The notes: a model not told the origin generated them from the letters alone. A DNA stretch of 64,000 nucleotides from an uncultured Desulfovibrio sp. (GCA_900541395.1 UQJT01000007.1:34621-98620); one strand, 5' to 3'; numbered from the stretch's first letter, positions 56,113 through 64,000 are shown. Numbers and translations are program-made.

Positions 56113-56988
56113 TCAACGCACGATCGCTTTGGTTTTCAACAAGGCGGGGAGTGCATCCAGAAGCAGGGGCAGACATACGCCCGCCGCGCAACATAAAGCG
56201 GCAAGGGCGATTTCAACCCCCAGAGAAGGCGGCAATGCGGGCATGTTGGCCTCTTGCCAGGGCCACACCGTGCGCAACGAACCGGCCATGATGCCGATGA
56301 GTATGGCCAGAGTGGCGGTGCGGTAGCGCCGCAGGCAGTAATTCAGCACCCGCGCGAAAAGCAGAAGACCGCATACGCAACCTAAGGCGAACAGCACAAG
56401 AACCGGCAGGTTGAATGTGGTAACGGCCGTCAGCACAAATTGATACTGGCCAAGCAGCACCAGGACGAAGGCGCCGGAAATGCCGGGCAGAAGCATGGCG
56501 CAGATGGCGATGAAACCCGCCAGAAACAACATGGGGGGATTTTGGGTCATGTGCACGCTTTCTGCCCCGGTCAGCCACCAGGCGAACGCCGCGCCCGCGG
56601 CGAAGGCCGTCCATACTCCGGGGCCGTACTGCTTGAGTTCGCGAAGCAACATGACTATGGATGCCACAATAAGGCCGAAAAAGAAGGACCATACAACGAC
56701 AGGATAAGCGTGGAGCAGGTAGAGCACCAACTTGGCCAGACTGAATATGGAACAAGCTATGCCGATGGCCAGGGGCAATAAAAAGGACCAGGGAATGCGA
56801 CTCAGCGCCTCGCGGAAGCGTCCCCGAAAAAACAGCTTGAAAAAGGTCATGTCGAAGGCTTGGATTCCGTCGAGCAATTGTTGGTAGATGCCGGTGATAA
56901 ACGCGATGGTGCCGCCCGAAACCCCGGGCACTACGTCGGCTGCGCCCATGGCCAGGCCGCATAGCAAATAGCGCACAATGTTCTTCAT
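56113..56988 (-). CDS. DUF368 undecaprenyl-phosphate transporter (PopT-like)
   Basis: A 291-residue polytopic membrane protein. GLAMGAADVVPGVSGGTIAFITGIYQQLLDGI is the first DUF368 signature; AICAMLLPGISGAFVLVLLGQYQFVL is the inverted second repeat. Several hydrophobic helices follow the reentrant loops. DUF368 members recycle undecaprenyl phosphate across the membrane for wall synthesis. GGAG precedes ATG 56988. It converges with prmA. Confidence 0.9.
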   Translation of the reverse strand: MKNIVRYLLCGLAMGAADVVPGVSGGTIAFITGIYQQLLDGIQAFDMTFFKLFFRGRFREALSRIPWSFLLPLAIGIACSIFSLAKLVLYLLHAYPVVVWSFFFGLIVASIVMLLRELKQYGPGVWTAFAAGAAFAWWLTGAESVHMTQNPPMLFLAGFIAICAMLLPGISGAFVLVLLGQYQFVLTAVTTFNLPVLVLFALGCVCGLLLFARVLNYCLRRYRTATLAILIGIMAGSLRTVWPWQEANMPALPPSLGVEIALAALCCAAGVCLPLLLDALPALLKTKAIVR

Positions 56989-57138
56989 AGAGACTCCGGT
57001 AAAAAGGGAGCGCCGAAGAGGCGAAAACAGCCTCTTCTTTCCTGAAAAACCGGAGCAAGTCAATCAAGGAGCAGCGTCGCCGCCCCGCCGGGGAAACTCC
57101 GGAATGGGGCGGCGGGAAGGGCAGGGGACCGGATAGGG

Positions 57139-58734
57139 TCAGTTCAGCAGAGATTTAATATCGTCGGCCGGAGAACCAAGCCGGAGGATGGCATGACGGC
57201 GCCCCAGAGCGGCCCACAGATTGGGGGTTACAACGTCGGGCAGGTCGGGACCGAAGGCGACGCTTCCTATATCTGCGGTCAGCAGCGCGAGTAGCCCCGA
57301 TACCGCGGAGGCTCCGGAGAACAGCCAGGTCAGGGGAACGCGGGAGGACCCCAGCGCCTCGGCCAGGGCCGGACCGAAACCGGCGGCGGCGAACAGGTCG
57401 GCGTGCATCAGCCGAGGCAGTCCCCCCGCCGCTCCCAGGCTTTTGTCCGCCATACGGCAGGAGCCGCCCGTCAGATCCAGAATGAGCGTATCGGGCGGCG
57501 TCAACTGCAGAAACTCGGGAAAATACGCCCCTTCCGACCAATCGGCGGCGCAGGCGTCGAGCACAAACACATGTCTCAGAGTGCCGGCGCGCAAGGCGTC
57601 GGCCACCTGGGGCGCCACGGCCCGCAATGTTTTGCGCCCAAATCCGGTGGTGATTTCCCCGCCGAATATCTCGTCGGAAAAGCCCGGCATGGCCTGAGCC
57701 AGGTTCTTCATGGCCGCCTCGTCGCCCGGACTTCCGTTGTCGGCGGGATACCCTTCGGAGGTAAAGAAGGCGTCGCCGCAGCTTTGTCCTATGCTTGCTC
57801 CGGCCGTAAACAGAACCGGACCGGGAAAATGTGCCAGGCCCTCCGGGCCGGGTTCGCCTATATGTCCCGCCAGATGAGGATAGGAACGCAGGCGGGGATA
57901 GGCGTGAGCCTTGAGCAGACCGCCGTGGGTATAGACCGCGATGTCCGCCTTGACGGTCTGTTCCAGCACCTCATGCAGAGTACGCATATCGCCGCCGGAA
58001 ACAAGCAAAGCCCGGCCAGGGCGATGCCCCAAAGATACGGGCGTGGGCTGAGGCGTGCCGTACATGTCGGCGGCCGCTTCGTCCGCCATTTCCAGGGTCT
58101 TCAACGCCATACGTCCGCCCTGGAGCAGCAGTTCCACCCACTCGTCCAGATTGCGGCTGCGGCCGTGAGTGCCGTTTTCGTCGTAATTATCCGGTATGCC
58201 TTCCCACTGGGTTTCGAAATACTGAGGAGGAATGCCCGCCGTCAGCGCCGAGTACAGGAAGTCATCCACTTCGCCGTCCCGCCGTCCCAGAGATGCGGCC
58301 TGAAAACGGGCTCCCGCCGTCTTACGGGCAAGGGCCAGCAGGATCAGCATGGCCGAGCGTATATCCCGGTTTGCGTTTAATTCGTCGGCGGAAGGCGCGT
58401 CCTGTTTGAGAAGCGCCAGGGTGGCGGCCACGGTTTGCGAACAACTGTCGGCCTCACAATCCAGATTGGGGTTGACGCGCTTTTGAGCGAGTACGATATC
58501 ACGCAGCAGCCGCTGCAAAGCGGGGACATCGACCGAGGCGTCGGGACGGGTGGCATACAGCGCGGCCGCCATCACGTCGTCCGCCTCGGGAGTGGCTTCG
58601 CCTTGGGCGTGCCGGTGAAGCGCGCCGTATGCCATACGCCGTAACGCGTAGACAATGACGTCCTGCAGACGACCCACGTCGTTATTCTTATCGTTCCGGC
58701 CCTCGGCGGACTCGGTGCACAGTCTCTGAATCAT
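57139..58734 (-). CDS. Hybrid-cluster-protein (Hcp) homologue lacking metal ligands
   Basis: A 531-residue protein collinear with Hcp/prismane (about 550). LQDVIVYALRRMAYGAL, ALLVSGGDMRTLHEVLEQTVKADIAVYTHGGLLKAHAYPRL, TTGFGRKTLRAVAPQVADAL and GLPRL are clearly homologous. By comparison with E. coli Hcp the ligands are lost: His to Gly248, Glu to Gly272, Cys to Ala313, Cys to Gly423, Cys to Phe448, Glu to Phe472 and Lys to Gly474. Only the persulfide-site Cys395 remains. The N-terminal Fe-S cysteines are also missing. AAAGGAG supports ATG 58734. A hydroxylamine/NO reductase role is therefore unlikely. Confidence 0.82.
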   Translation of the reverse strand: MIQRLCTESAEGRNDKNNDVGRLQDVIVYALRRMAYGALHRHAQGEATPEADDVMAAALYATRPDASVDVPALQRLLRDIVLAQKRVNPNLDCEADSCSQTVAATLALLKQDAPSADELNANRDIRSAMLILLALARKTAGARFQAASLGRRDGEVDDFLYSALTAGIPPQYFETQWEGIPDNYDENGTHGRSRNLDEWVELLLQGGRMALKTLEMADEAAADMYGTPQPTPVSLGHRPGRALLVSGGDMRTLHEVLEQTVKADIAVYTHGGLLKAHAYPRLRSYPHLAGHIGEPGPEGLAHFPGPVLFTAGASIGQSCGDAFFTSEGYPADNGSPGDEAAMKNLAQAMPGFSDEIFGGEITTGFGRKTLRAVAPQVADALRAGTLRHVFVLDACAADWSEGAYFPEFLQLTPPDTLILDLTGGSCRMADKSLGAAGGLPRLMHADLFAAAGFGPALAEALGSSRVPLTWLFSGASAVSGLLALLTADIGSVAFGPDLPDVVTPNLWAALGRRHAILRLGSPADDIKSLLN

Positions 58735-58968
58735 GGCAATTCTCCTTTCGGCACGTTCCATGCCCGGGACGACGCGCGGTCGTTTGCCGTCCGTTCCTGA
58801 CACGGGCTGTGAGCATACTGCCTATTCTCCGGAATAGGGGAAAGTATTTTGCCGGGGGAACCTATGCGAATAAAAAAGAGAGCCCTCCCCCGGCGAAGGT
58901 GCCGGAGGGGGGCGGCGGATGTTTGCCGAACACGGCAAGAGGCCTGGCTGGAAATGAATCGAAGTGCG

Positions 58969-58990
58969 AAAAGAGGGCCGAAGCCCTCTC
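58969..58990 (-). terminator. Terminator of the flotillin operon (minus strand)
   Basis: AGAGGGC-TTCG-GCCCTCT on the minus strand (58973-58990) runs into TTTTCG. A UUCG tetraloop makes it very stable. Confidence 0.82.
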
Positions 58991-59025
58991 AGACTGATGA
59001 GAAACCCCGCGTTGGGGAGCTTTGG

Positions 59026-60414
59026 TCAGCGGGGATCGACGGGGGCTTCGTCCTGTTTTGACTTGGGGCCGGTTACGCCCAGTGTATCGAGCACCTCGGT
59101 CACCTGGGGCACCATGTTCAGGAGGTCCGTGGTCAGGCCGTGCAGGGCGCTGCCCCCCTTGTCGCCGTCCGCGTTGGATACCACGACCATTTTGTCGATT
59201 TTACGCTGAGCGATGGCTTCACAGGCCGTTTTGAACATGCCGGGCACCTGTTCCTGGCTCATTATCAGAATGGCGGCCATGGCGTCGCCGCCCGCCGCTT
59301 TGACTATCTGCGCGATGCCTTCGGCCTGGGCCGACATGAGGGCCCGCACGCCTTCGGCCTGGGCCAGCATTTCGGCTTTTTTGGCTTCCCCCTGGGCTTC
59401 GCCTCTCAAGATGGCGATTTTTTTTTCGGCTTCGATGGCGGGCACCTGTGCGGCAAAAGCGGCAGCCGTGTCGCGGGCCTGGCGTGCTCCTTCCGTTTCC
59501 TGCTGAGCGGTCAGGATAACCTTGTCGGCCTCGGCTTCGGCCAGTTTGGCTTGTTTGGTGGCTTCGGCCACCGCTATGGCGGCTTCGGATGCGTGGGTGG
59601 CCCTGGCAATGTCGGAATCGCGCTGCATCTGCGCCGTGGAGTGAGCCGTCAGGGCCTTGGCCTCGTTTTCCTTGGCTACGGCCTGATATTCCAGCTGCGC
59701 CGTTTCCTGGCGACGGATGGTGCTTTCGCGGGCGGCGCCCACCGCGCCCACTTTTTCCTGTTCGGCAATGTCCACCGACGCTTTGGCCCGGGCTTCGGCC
59801 TCGGCCTTGCGCCCCAAGTTTTCCAAGTACTGGGCTTCGTCGCGGATGTCGGTGATGTTGACGTTGACTACGGTCAGACCGACTTTTGCCAGTTCCTTTT
59901 CCACCGATTCAATGATGTTGTTCTGCAGGGCCAGACGGTCGTTGTTGATTTCTTCGATTTTCAGGTTGGCGATGACGCCGCGCATTTGCCCGAACACGAT
60001 AGTGGAGACGAATCCTTCCAGTTCACGAGGCTCGTCGATGATGTCGAGCAGGCGTATGCAGGCGTTTTCGGTGACGGCCACGTTGGTGGAGTTGACGGCC
60101 AAAGTGAATTCGCAGGGAATGTTGACCCTGATGTTTTCTTTGGACAACGCCCCTTCCAGATTGATTTTGACCTTGAAGGGTTCCAGGGTAAGCCAGGAAT
60201 ACGTTTGGATGAAAGGCCAAACGAAGGTCAGACCGCCATGGACTATTTTGGCTACCTTGTTGTCGCCGTCGGGGTTTTTCCCCATATAGCCGGTCACCAC
60301 CAACAGGGCGTCGGAACGGCCCCGCACGAAACGCGACGCCACAAAAAGGGCGACCACGATCGCCACGATCAGCAGGACGAGCATACCCCCGCCCATATAA
60401 ATAAGGCTCGACAT
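59026..60414 (-). CDS. Flotillin/SPFH domain protein (YqiK-like)
   Basis: A 462-residue membrane-scaffold protein. One N-terminal transmembrane segment (about 5-25, MGGGMLVLLIVAIVVALFVAS) is followed by an SPFH/Band 7 domain (about 30-220, with YGMGNP-like GYMGKNPDGDNKVAKIVHGGLTFVWPF). A long Ala/Glu/Lys coiled coil (about 220-390) leads to a C-terminal part with AEGIAQIVKAAGGDAMAAIL. Such proteins assemble into membrane cages with NfeD partners. GGGAGG precedes ATG 60414. Confidence 0.93.
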   Translation of the reverse strand: MSSLIYMGGGMLVLLIVAIVVALFVASRFVRGRSDALLVVTGYMGKNPDGDNKVAKIVHGGLTFVWPFIQTYSWLTLEPFKVKINLEGALSKENIRVNIPCEFTLAVNSTNVAVTENACIRLLDIIDEPRELEGFVSTIVFGQMRGVIANLKIEEINNDRLALQNNIIESVEKELAKVGLTVVNVNITDIRDEAQYLENLGRKAEAEARAKASVDIAEQEKVGAVGAARESTIRRQETAQLEYQAVAKENEAKALTAHSTAQMQRDSDIARATHASEAAIAVAEATKQAKLAEAEADKVILTAQQETEGARQARDTAAAFAAQVPAIEAEKKIAILRGEAQGEAKKAEMLAQAEGVRALMSAQAEGIAQIVKAAGGDAMAAILIMSQEQVPGMFKTACEAIAQRKIDKMVVVSNADGDKGGSALHGLTTDLLNMVPQVTEVLDTLGVTGPKSKQDEAPVDPR

Positions 60415-60448
60415 GCAGCAACCTCCCTTGATTGAATAAAAATCGGGG

Positions 60449-60778
60449 TCAACCCCGGTGTACCCGCTCGACTTTGATATGCGTGCCCAGGTCGGCCACC
60501 ACGCGTACCGCCTCGCCGGGAGCGCAGTTTTCCTCGGACACGGCGGCCCAACGCAGCGCCGTCCCCCTGAAGTTCCATTCGATTTCTCCCCAGGTGGAGC
60601 CGTCTCCCGCAATGGAGGTAGTTGCCGTCGCGCCGTCTCCGGGGCGGGGACGCGGTTTGGGCCCTGATTCCACAGTCGCGCTGATGAGGCGCGCCATCCC
60701 GTATATTTTTTTAATGAGCCAGAGCATGAAAATGCCGCCGACTACTCCCCAGAACAGAGCGAACAAGTCCGGCGACAT
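60449..60778 (-). CDS. NfeD-like small membrane protein (YqiJ-like)
   Basis: A 109-residue protein with one transmembrane helix (about 5-27, LFALFWGVVGGIFMLWLIKKIYG) and a short OB-fold-like C-terminus (GEIEWNFRGTALRWAAVSEENCAPGEAVRVVADLGTHIKVERV), the NfeD layout. It lies 34 bases upstream of the flotillin gene on the same strand, the expected partner arrangement. No ribosome site precedes ATG 60778; foreign sequence begins directly upstream, so the original leader may have been replaced. Confidence 0.75.
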   Translation of the reverse strand: MSPDLFALFWGVVGGIFMLWLIKKIYGMARLISATVESGPKPRPRPGDGATATTSIAGDGSTWGEIEWNFRGTALRWAAVSEENCAPGEAVRVVADLGTHIKVERVHRG

Positions 60779-60885
60779 TATGGATGTGCCATACTTGTTC
60801 GTGAAGAGTTCAGTTGCCTTGAATTTATCATGAACAGGGACACGATCAACTGGATTCTGAAAAAACTGAATACAGGAGGTCGAAC

Positions 60886-61263
60886 ATGGAGCATTTACCA
60901 AAGAAAATCCATCACAACGGCATCAGCTATACGCTGGTGGGAGACTACTACATCCCCGATCTGAAGCTGCCGGAGGAAAACCGCCCCATCAGGCGGTGGG
61001 GGCGGATGCACAAGGCGTTTCTGCAAGAACACCGTCCCGGCCAGTACAGTGAACTGCTTCTGTCGGGAAAACTCTGGACGTATCTTGCCGATCTGAACGA
61101 GCAGGCCGATGACCGGCTGGCGTGTATCATCTCGCAGATGCAGGCTGTGGAGGGTATCACCGAGGAACTGAAAGCCCGTGACCAGCTTGCCTGGGTCGGA
61201 GCCATGAACAGCATCCGCAGCCGGGCAGAGGAAATCATCCGGTCTGAGATGATTTATGTTTAA
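60886..61263 (+). CDS. tnpV: TnpV-like transposon-encoded protein
   Basis: A 125-residue protein. LPKKIHHNGISYTLVGDYYIPDLKLPEENRPIRRWGRMHKAFLQEHRP, KLWTYLADLNEQA and the C-terminal NSIRSRAEEIIRSEMIYV match TnpV of Tn4451/Tn4453-type elements and their relatives in Clostridia. It is not the recombinase; its role in transposition is undefined. AGGAGG lies seven bases before the ATG. The frame upstream (from about 60830) shows NRDTINWILKKLNTGG, possibly the end of a truncated gene. Confidence 0.9.
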   Translation: MEHLPKKIHHNGISYTLVGDYYIPDLKLPEENRPIRRWGRMHKAFLQEHRPGQYSELLLSGKLWTYLADLNEQADDRLACIISQMQAVEGITEELKARDQLAWVGAMNSIRSRAEEIIRSEMIYV

Positions 61264-61277
61264 GGAGGTGCCTGTCT

Positions 61278-61460
61278 ATGAGATACCGTATCGAATACGC
61301 CGATGGGCGCTGCTGTAACTTTGCCAACGGCAGGGCTGAACTGCTGAAATGGCTGAAACTGCTGAAGCAAGAGGAAATCTCCGACATTCGCAAAGTGTAT
61401 AAAAGCGGTGTGTCGGATTCCGTCCTGGAAACATACCGGAATTATATCCGTCCAGCATAA
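61278..61460 (+). CDS. Small conserved element protein
   Basis: A 60-residue protein (MRYRIEYADGRCCNFANGRAELLKWLK) with a strand-turn-helix start and charged C-terminal helix. AAGGAGGTG precedes the ATG. Similar short genes follow tnpV on Clostridia elements. The function is unknown. Confidence 0.7.
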   Translation: MRYRIEYADGRCCNFANGRAELLKWLKLLKQEEISDIRKVYKSGVSDSVLETYRNYIRPA

Positions 61461-61471
61461 GGAGGGCGCTT

Positions 61472-61774
61472 ATGGGTACAGATATAGAAAAACTGGTTGA
61501 TTTGATGATTCAGGAGCGGATGCAGAGCCAGTTCGCTAAATGGCGGGAGGCAGAAACCGGCAAGGAGAAAAAAGCGGACTACCTTCGTTTGGAAACCGAG
61601 TATGAAAAAGCGATCAGCGTATTGTCTGAGGAACAGAAGGACGCTGTAAGGCACTACTGCGATTCCATCTTCGATTCCGGCGCAGAAAGCGAATGCTTCT
61701 TTTACCGGCTGGGCCTCAAAGATGGCATCCGTCTCTGGAAGTTTATGAAAAAGCTGATGAAAACAGTCAGCTAA
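61472..61774 (+). CDS. Small conserved element protein
   Basis: A 100-residue, highly helical, charged protein (MGTDIEKLVDLMIQERMQSQFAKW start, LGLKDGIRLWKFMKKLMKTVS end). It resembles DUF6809-type proteins in layout; that is a weak comparison. AAGGAGG precedes the ATG, and the gap to the previous gene is 11 bases, so they form one operon ending at the following terminator. Confidence 0.7.
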   Translation: MGTDIEKLVDLMIQERMQSQFAKWREAETGKEKKADYLRLETEYEKAISVLSEEQKDAVRHYCDSIFDSGAESECFFYRLGLKDGIRLWKFMKKLMKTVS

Positions 61775-61817
61775 CGGATGTATAACCGCATATTTTATTC
61801 CACCCGCAAACGGGTCG

Positions 61818-61852
61818 AAAGCCGTCCAACGGTACAGGTTGGGCGGCTTTTT
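61818..61852 (+). terminator. Terminator between the tnpV operon and the XRE gene
   Basis: AAAGCCGTCCAAC (61818-61830) pairs with GTTGGGCGGCTTT (61838-61850, one G-U pair) and ends in T-rich sequence. It separates convergent genes. Confidence 0.8.
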
Positions 61853-61854
61853 CT

Positions 61855-62703
61855 CTACCTGCGTTTCTTCCGCTTGGGCGCATAGTACGGCTGCGGCTTG
61901 GCCTTCCCCCTCATGTTGTTGGGATTTTTGAGCATCTTGGACAGGCTCAGTATCCGAAGGAACGCTGAGAAATCCTCCGAGGAAATCTTCTCAAAGGGTA
62001 TCTGCAACTTATCGCAGAATTCATGTATCAGCATTTCCACATCGCTGCCTTGCTGGACAGCCTGTTCAAATTGTTCCTTGACGTCCTCCAACGTGGGCTG
62101 CGGGTCGGCGGTGGTCTTGTCCTTTAGATGTGCCTCCCGTATGTCCCGGACAATGTTGTCCAGATCGTCATGCAGGACATGGCTGAAAAAGTCACTCTCC
62201 TGTATCTGCCCTAATTCCAGCGTCCGCATATAAAGGTCGTTCTCTCCCGGCGCATGGCTGTTGATGACGGTCTGTCGGGTGGCTTCGAGGATCAGGTTCA
62301 TCTGCTCCACCCGCATATCGGCAATCCGGTCAATGAAGATTTCCATATCGGTCATCAGCCGCTGGAAGTTTGGATGCGTAGCCAGTTCGCAGAGAAGCCG
62401 GTTGTTGATCCTGCCGCTGCTCAAAAGTTCCACCATATCGTCACTCAGATGCAGAGATTGAAGCTCTGTGTTTGGGTGATTTTTATTTTCGGACAGCCCC
62501 ATCAGATAGTCGGTGGACACACCATAAAATTCCGCCAGCGTTGCAATCGCAAACGGGCTGATGTCCTTATAATCATCGCTTTCATATTTTCCCAGCGCCG
62601 ATCTGGACAGGCCGGTCTGCTCCGCCAGCTGTTCCAGCGTCAGGTGCTTGTCTACCACCCGCAAGTCTTTGAGCCGCTCCGGGATTGACAGCTTTGTGTA
62701 CAT
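61855..62703 (-). CDS. XRE-family helix-turn-helix regulator of the element
   Basis: A 282-residue protein. The N-terminal Cro/CI-type HTH (about 8-70, LKDLRVVDKHLTLEQLAEQTGLSRSALGKYESDDYKDISPFAIATLAEFYGVSTDYLMG) is followed by a long helical domain with acidic stretches. The C-terminus is strongly basic (NMRGKAKPQPYYAPKRKKRR). It probably represses element genes. It is encoded opposite to its neighbours, and the divergent region 62704-63065 likely holds its operator. Confidence 0.88.
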   Translation of the reverse strand: MYTKLSIPERLKDLRVVDKHLTLEQLAEQTGLSRSALGKYESDDYKDISPFAIATLAEFYGVSTDYLMGLSENKNHPNTELQSLHLSDDMVELLSSGRINNRLLCELATHPNFQRLMTDMEIFIDRIADMRVEQMNLILEATRQTVINSHAPGENDLYMRTLELGQIQESDFFSHVLHDDLDNIVRDIREAHLKDKTTADPQPTLEDVKEQFEQAVQQGSDVEMLIHEFCDKLQIPFEKISSEDFSAFLRILSLSKMLKNPNNMRGKAKPQPYYAPKRKKRR

Positions 62704-63065
62704 CCAATGCCCCCTCTCTCGTTATCGTTTTTCAGTGAATACACCCATTATAGCACGATTCCATAAGCGTGGAAATATGAGGATTTCGTGCGTTTTTCCA
62801 ACGTCTTGGATATACGGGAGCGGCCCTCTTTTTTCGATAAAATCATTCTTGCAGACAGGCACTGAACCTTGAAAATCGAATGACCGGCTGCAAGGGGTAT
62901 GACCTCCGGGGAAGTGGCGCCATGACAGAAATCGAGCGCACCAAAGAGGCCGATACGCCGGGAGAAATTCCGGGCAGGAGCTGCTTGCAGGCAGACCGGC
63001 GGAAAGAAACAAGTTTATCATGCGGGGTGCATGGCTCCGCAGCAAAGAAATGGAGGAAAATCATT
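62704..63065. other. Regulatory gap upstream of the XRE gene
   Basis: 362 bases with AT-rich parts, likely divergent promoters. The frame open from 62880 into the next gene is not supported before 63066. No clear operator repeats were identified. Confidence 0.4.
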
Positions 63066-63359
63066 ATGACACTGAGTATGAAAGAAAAGAAGATTCTCTA
63101 CGCTTTCGCCTGTCCCAGCCATCACAACACGGTGACACGGTTGAAATGGCTGACAGCCCTGACGGTTGACCCGGAGGCCAAACGCCGGATGCTGGGTCTG
63201 GCCCGGAAAATGGAGACGGAGGTGGACGAAAGCTGGTACGAGGCTTTTTACCACCATCTGCGCATGGAGATGGACGAGTACCGCCGTCTCAAGCGCAGCC
63301 TGCGTGTGCTGAAATCTTACACCGATTATGAGGAGGATTTGTATGACGAAGCTGTCTAA
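63066..63359 (+). CDS. Small conserved element protein
   Basis: A 97-residue helical protein: LSMKEKKILYAFACPSHHNTVTRLKWLTALTVDPEAKRRMLGLARKME, then a basic helix and an acidic tail. Size and position recall putative transposon-transfer assisting proteins of Clostridia elements, a tentative match. GGAGG lies nine bases before ATG 63066; the open frame upstream has no support. It overlaps the next gene by 17 bases. Confidence 0.65.
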   Translation: MTLSMKEKKILYAFACPSHHNTVTRLKWLTALTVDPEAKRRMLGLARKMETEVDESWYEAFYHHLRMEMDEYRRLKRSLRVLKSYTDYEEDLYDEAV

Positions 63360-63648
63360 ATATGAGAAAGAAACCATCATCAACTGGAACGAGGCGGAGA
63401 ACCTTGCCAGCATTTACACCTTCAACGCCAGTTTGAAGCGCAGGCTGGCGGAGTTCAGCCGGAAATATCCGCTGCTGTGCCGGTTGGAGCGCAGCACGCC
63501 AGAGGGCAGCGTAACCTATATATTGGACAAGTCCCGGCTGTCAATCCGGCTCATCCCGCCTTACAGCGAGGAACGGAAAGCCGCCGCCAGTGCTTACGCC
63601 AGAGAGCATGGCTTTCAGGTGGTAACGGCAGAAGAAAAAATCGCCTGA
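63343..63648 (+). CDS. Small conserved element protein
   Basis: A 101-residue protein: MTKLSKYEKETIINWNEAENLASIYTFNASLKRRLAEFSRKYP, then a short beta region (SVTYILDKSRLSIRLIPPYSEERKAAASAYAREHG). This type is frequent just before the mobilization region of Clostridia elements; no function is established. GAGGAGG precedes ATG 63343, inside the end of the previous gene, indicating translational coupling. Confidence 0.7.
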   Translation: MTKLSKYEKETIINWNEAENLASIYTFNASLKRRLAEFSRKYPLLCRLERSTPEGSVTYILDKSRLSIRLIPPYSEERKAAASAYAREHGFQVVTAEEKIA

Positions 63649-64000
63649 AATCGGGGCGATTACGGCAAAAATGCCGGGTCTGCACCCGGCGTTTTGACCG
63701 GCAATCCCCGCAGGCGTATTCCGTCCACTTCCCGCCGATAGGCGTAACTGTGTGGATGCGGAGCCGGTGAAACTGGCGGAAACCGCTTCTGCGGTGGAAG
63801 CCAGCTTCGCCGGAGCGGGAGTACAGAGGGCGGCAAGCCCTTTGTGGCGGGGTGCAGGGGCGGCAGCGCACTGCTGGGGTCAAGGGGCAACGCCCATTGG
63901 CAGGTTGAGGGCAGCCGCCCCATCGGGTCAAGGGCGAAGCGCCTTGCCCAGGGAAAGTTGATGCCTGCGTCAACTTGTACTGGGTATTACCTGACGCAGA
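63649..64000 (+). other. Gene-free region with candidate oriT
   Basis: 352 bases without a supported gene. Perfect 8-bp inverted repeats CTGCGTCA (63965-63972) and TGACGCAG (63992-63999) flank a 19-base spacer at the window end. In related elements a relaxase operon follows here, so this is a plausible origin of transfer. An additional CCGC/GCGG hairpin lies near 63781-63795. Confidence 0.45.

Larger units (their letters stand above)
60779..64000 (+). mobile_element. Left part of a Firmicutes-type conjugative/mobilizable element
   Basis: From just upstream of the NfeD-like gene the sequence changes character. It shows strong GGAGG ribosome sites, short intergenic gaps, lower GC, and a gene set (TnpV, small conserved proteins, XRE regulator, a pair of small ORFs before a candidate oriT) known from elements of gut Clostridia. 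The left boundary lies between 60779 and about 60840; the right lies beyond the window. No recombinase is in view. Confidence 0.72.

Noticed and set aside
57139-58734. Frameshifted or decayed pseudogene explanation for the Hcp-like gene
   Set aside because: The frame is continuous over the full family length with a strong ribosome site. Changes are scattered substitutions focused on ligands, which fits a pseudoenzyme better than recent decay.
62880-63065. Upstream extension of the 97-residue element gene
   Set aside because: The extension has no ribosome site and reads as non-coding sequence, whereas GGAGG sits correctly before 63066.

Overview
The window reads as chromosome of a Desulfovibrio-like delta-proteobacterium (Desulfovibrionaceae), probably gut-associated. 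The evidence is GC-rich, codon-biased housekeeping genes, rubrerythrin, a hybrid-cluster-protein relative, a UPF0280 protein, the nadC-nadA-nadB order and an NfeD/flotillin pair. A Clostridia-type mobile element at the right edge fits a gut habitat. The genus is inferred from protein character; no 16S or other marker is present.

Layout. 1-5.7 kb: end of modA, ridA, a family-2 glycosyltransferase, a cyclophilin, mutY and icd. 5.78-5.87 kb: tRNA-Ser(GGA). 5.86-20.2 kb: a 14.3 kb integrative mobilizable island inserted in the 3' end of that tRNA. It carries a tyrosine integrase, a small coupled ORF, an oriT with an IncP-like nick site, a MobC-like protein, a MobP-type relaxase, and a two-gene cargo that matches Druantia type III anti-phage defence (druH-druE). 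A 13-bp tRNA-end repeat closes the island, and the tRNA's own terminator is stranded beyond it. 20.4-43 kb: SRAP protein, mgtE, nadCAB, UPF0280, an argF-like pseudoenzyme followed by argG and argH, a deoxyribosyltransferase-like protein, a metallo-beta-lactamase-fold hydrolase, an epimerase, cls, metNIQ, rbr, an IMPACT-family protein, an HD phosphohydrolase and pgl. 43-60.8 kb: a membrane-anchored unknown with rho, pth, a 1147-residue TPR protein with a sigma-54 activator, a polar amino-acid ABC transporter, prmA, a DUF368 undecaprenyl-phosphate carrier, a hybrid-cluster-protein relative that has lost its metal ligands, and the flotillin/NfeD pair. 60.8 kb to the end: left part of a Firmicutes-type conjugative or mobilizable element (tnpV, small conserved ORFs, an XRE regulator, a candidate oriT). 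Its transfer genes lie beyond the window.

Most interesting points. (1) The Druantia III island is a complete, tRNA-targeted, mobilizable package with legible attL/attR, integrase arm sites and oriT. (2) Two host genes look like pseudoenzymes kept as full-length frames: an ornithine-carbamoyltransferase homologue lacking its signature motifs beside argG, and an Hcp homologue lacking seven of eight hybrid-cluster ligands plus the N-terminal Fe-S cysteines. (3) A Clostridia-type element abuts the start of the NfeD/flotillin operon. All family calls rest on reading motifs by eye; no database search was possible.
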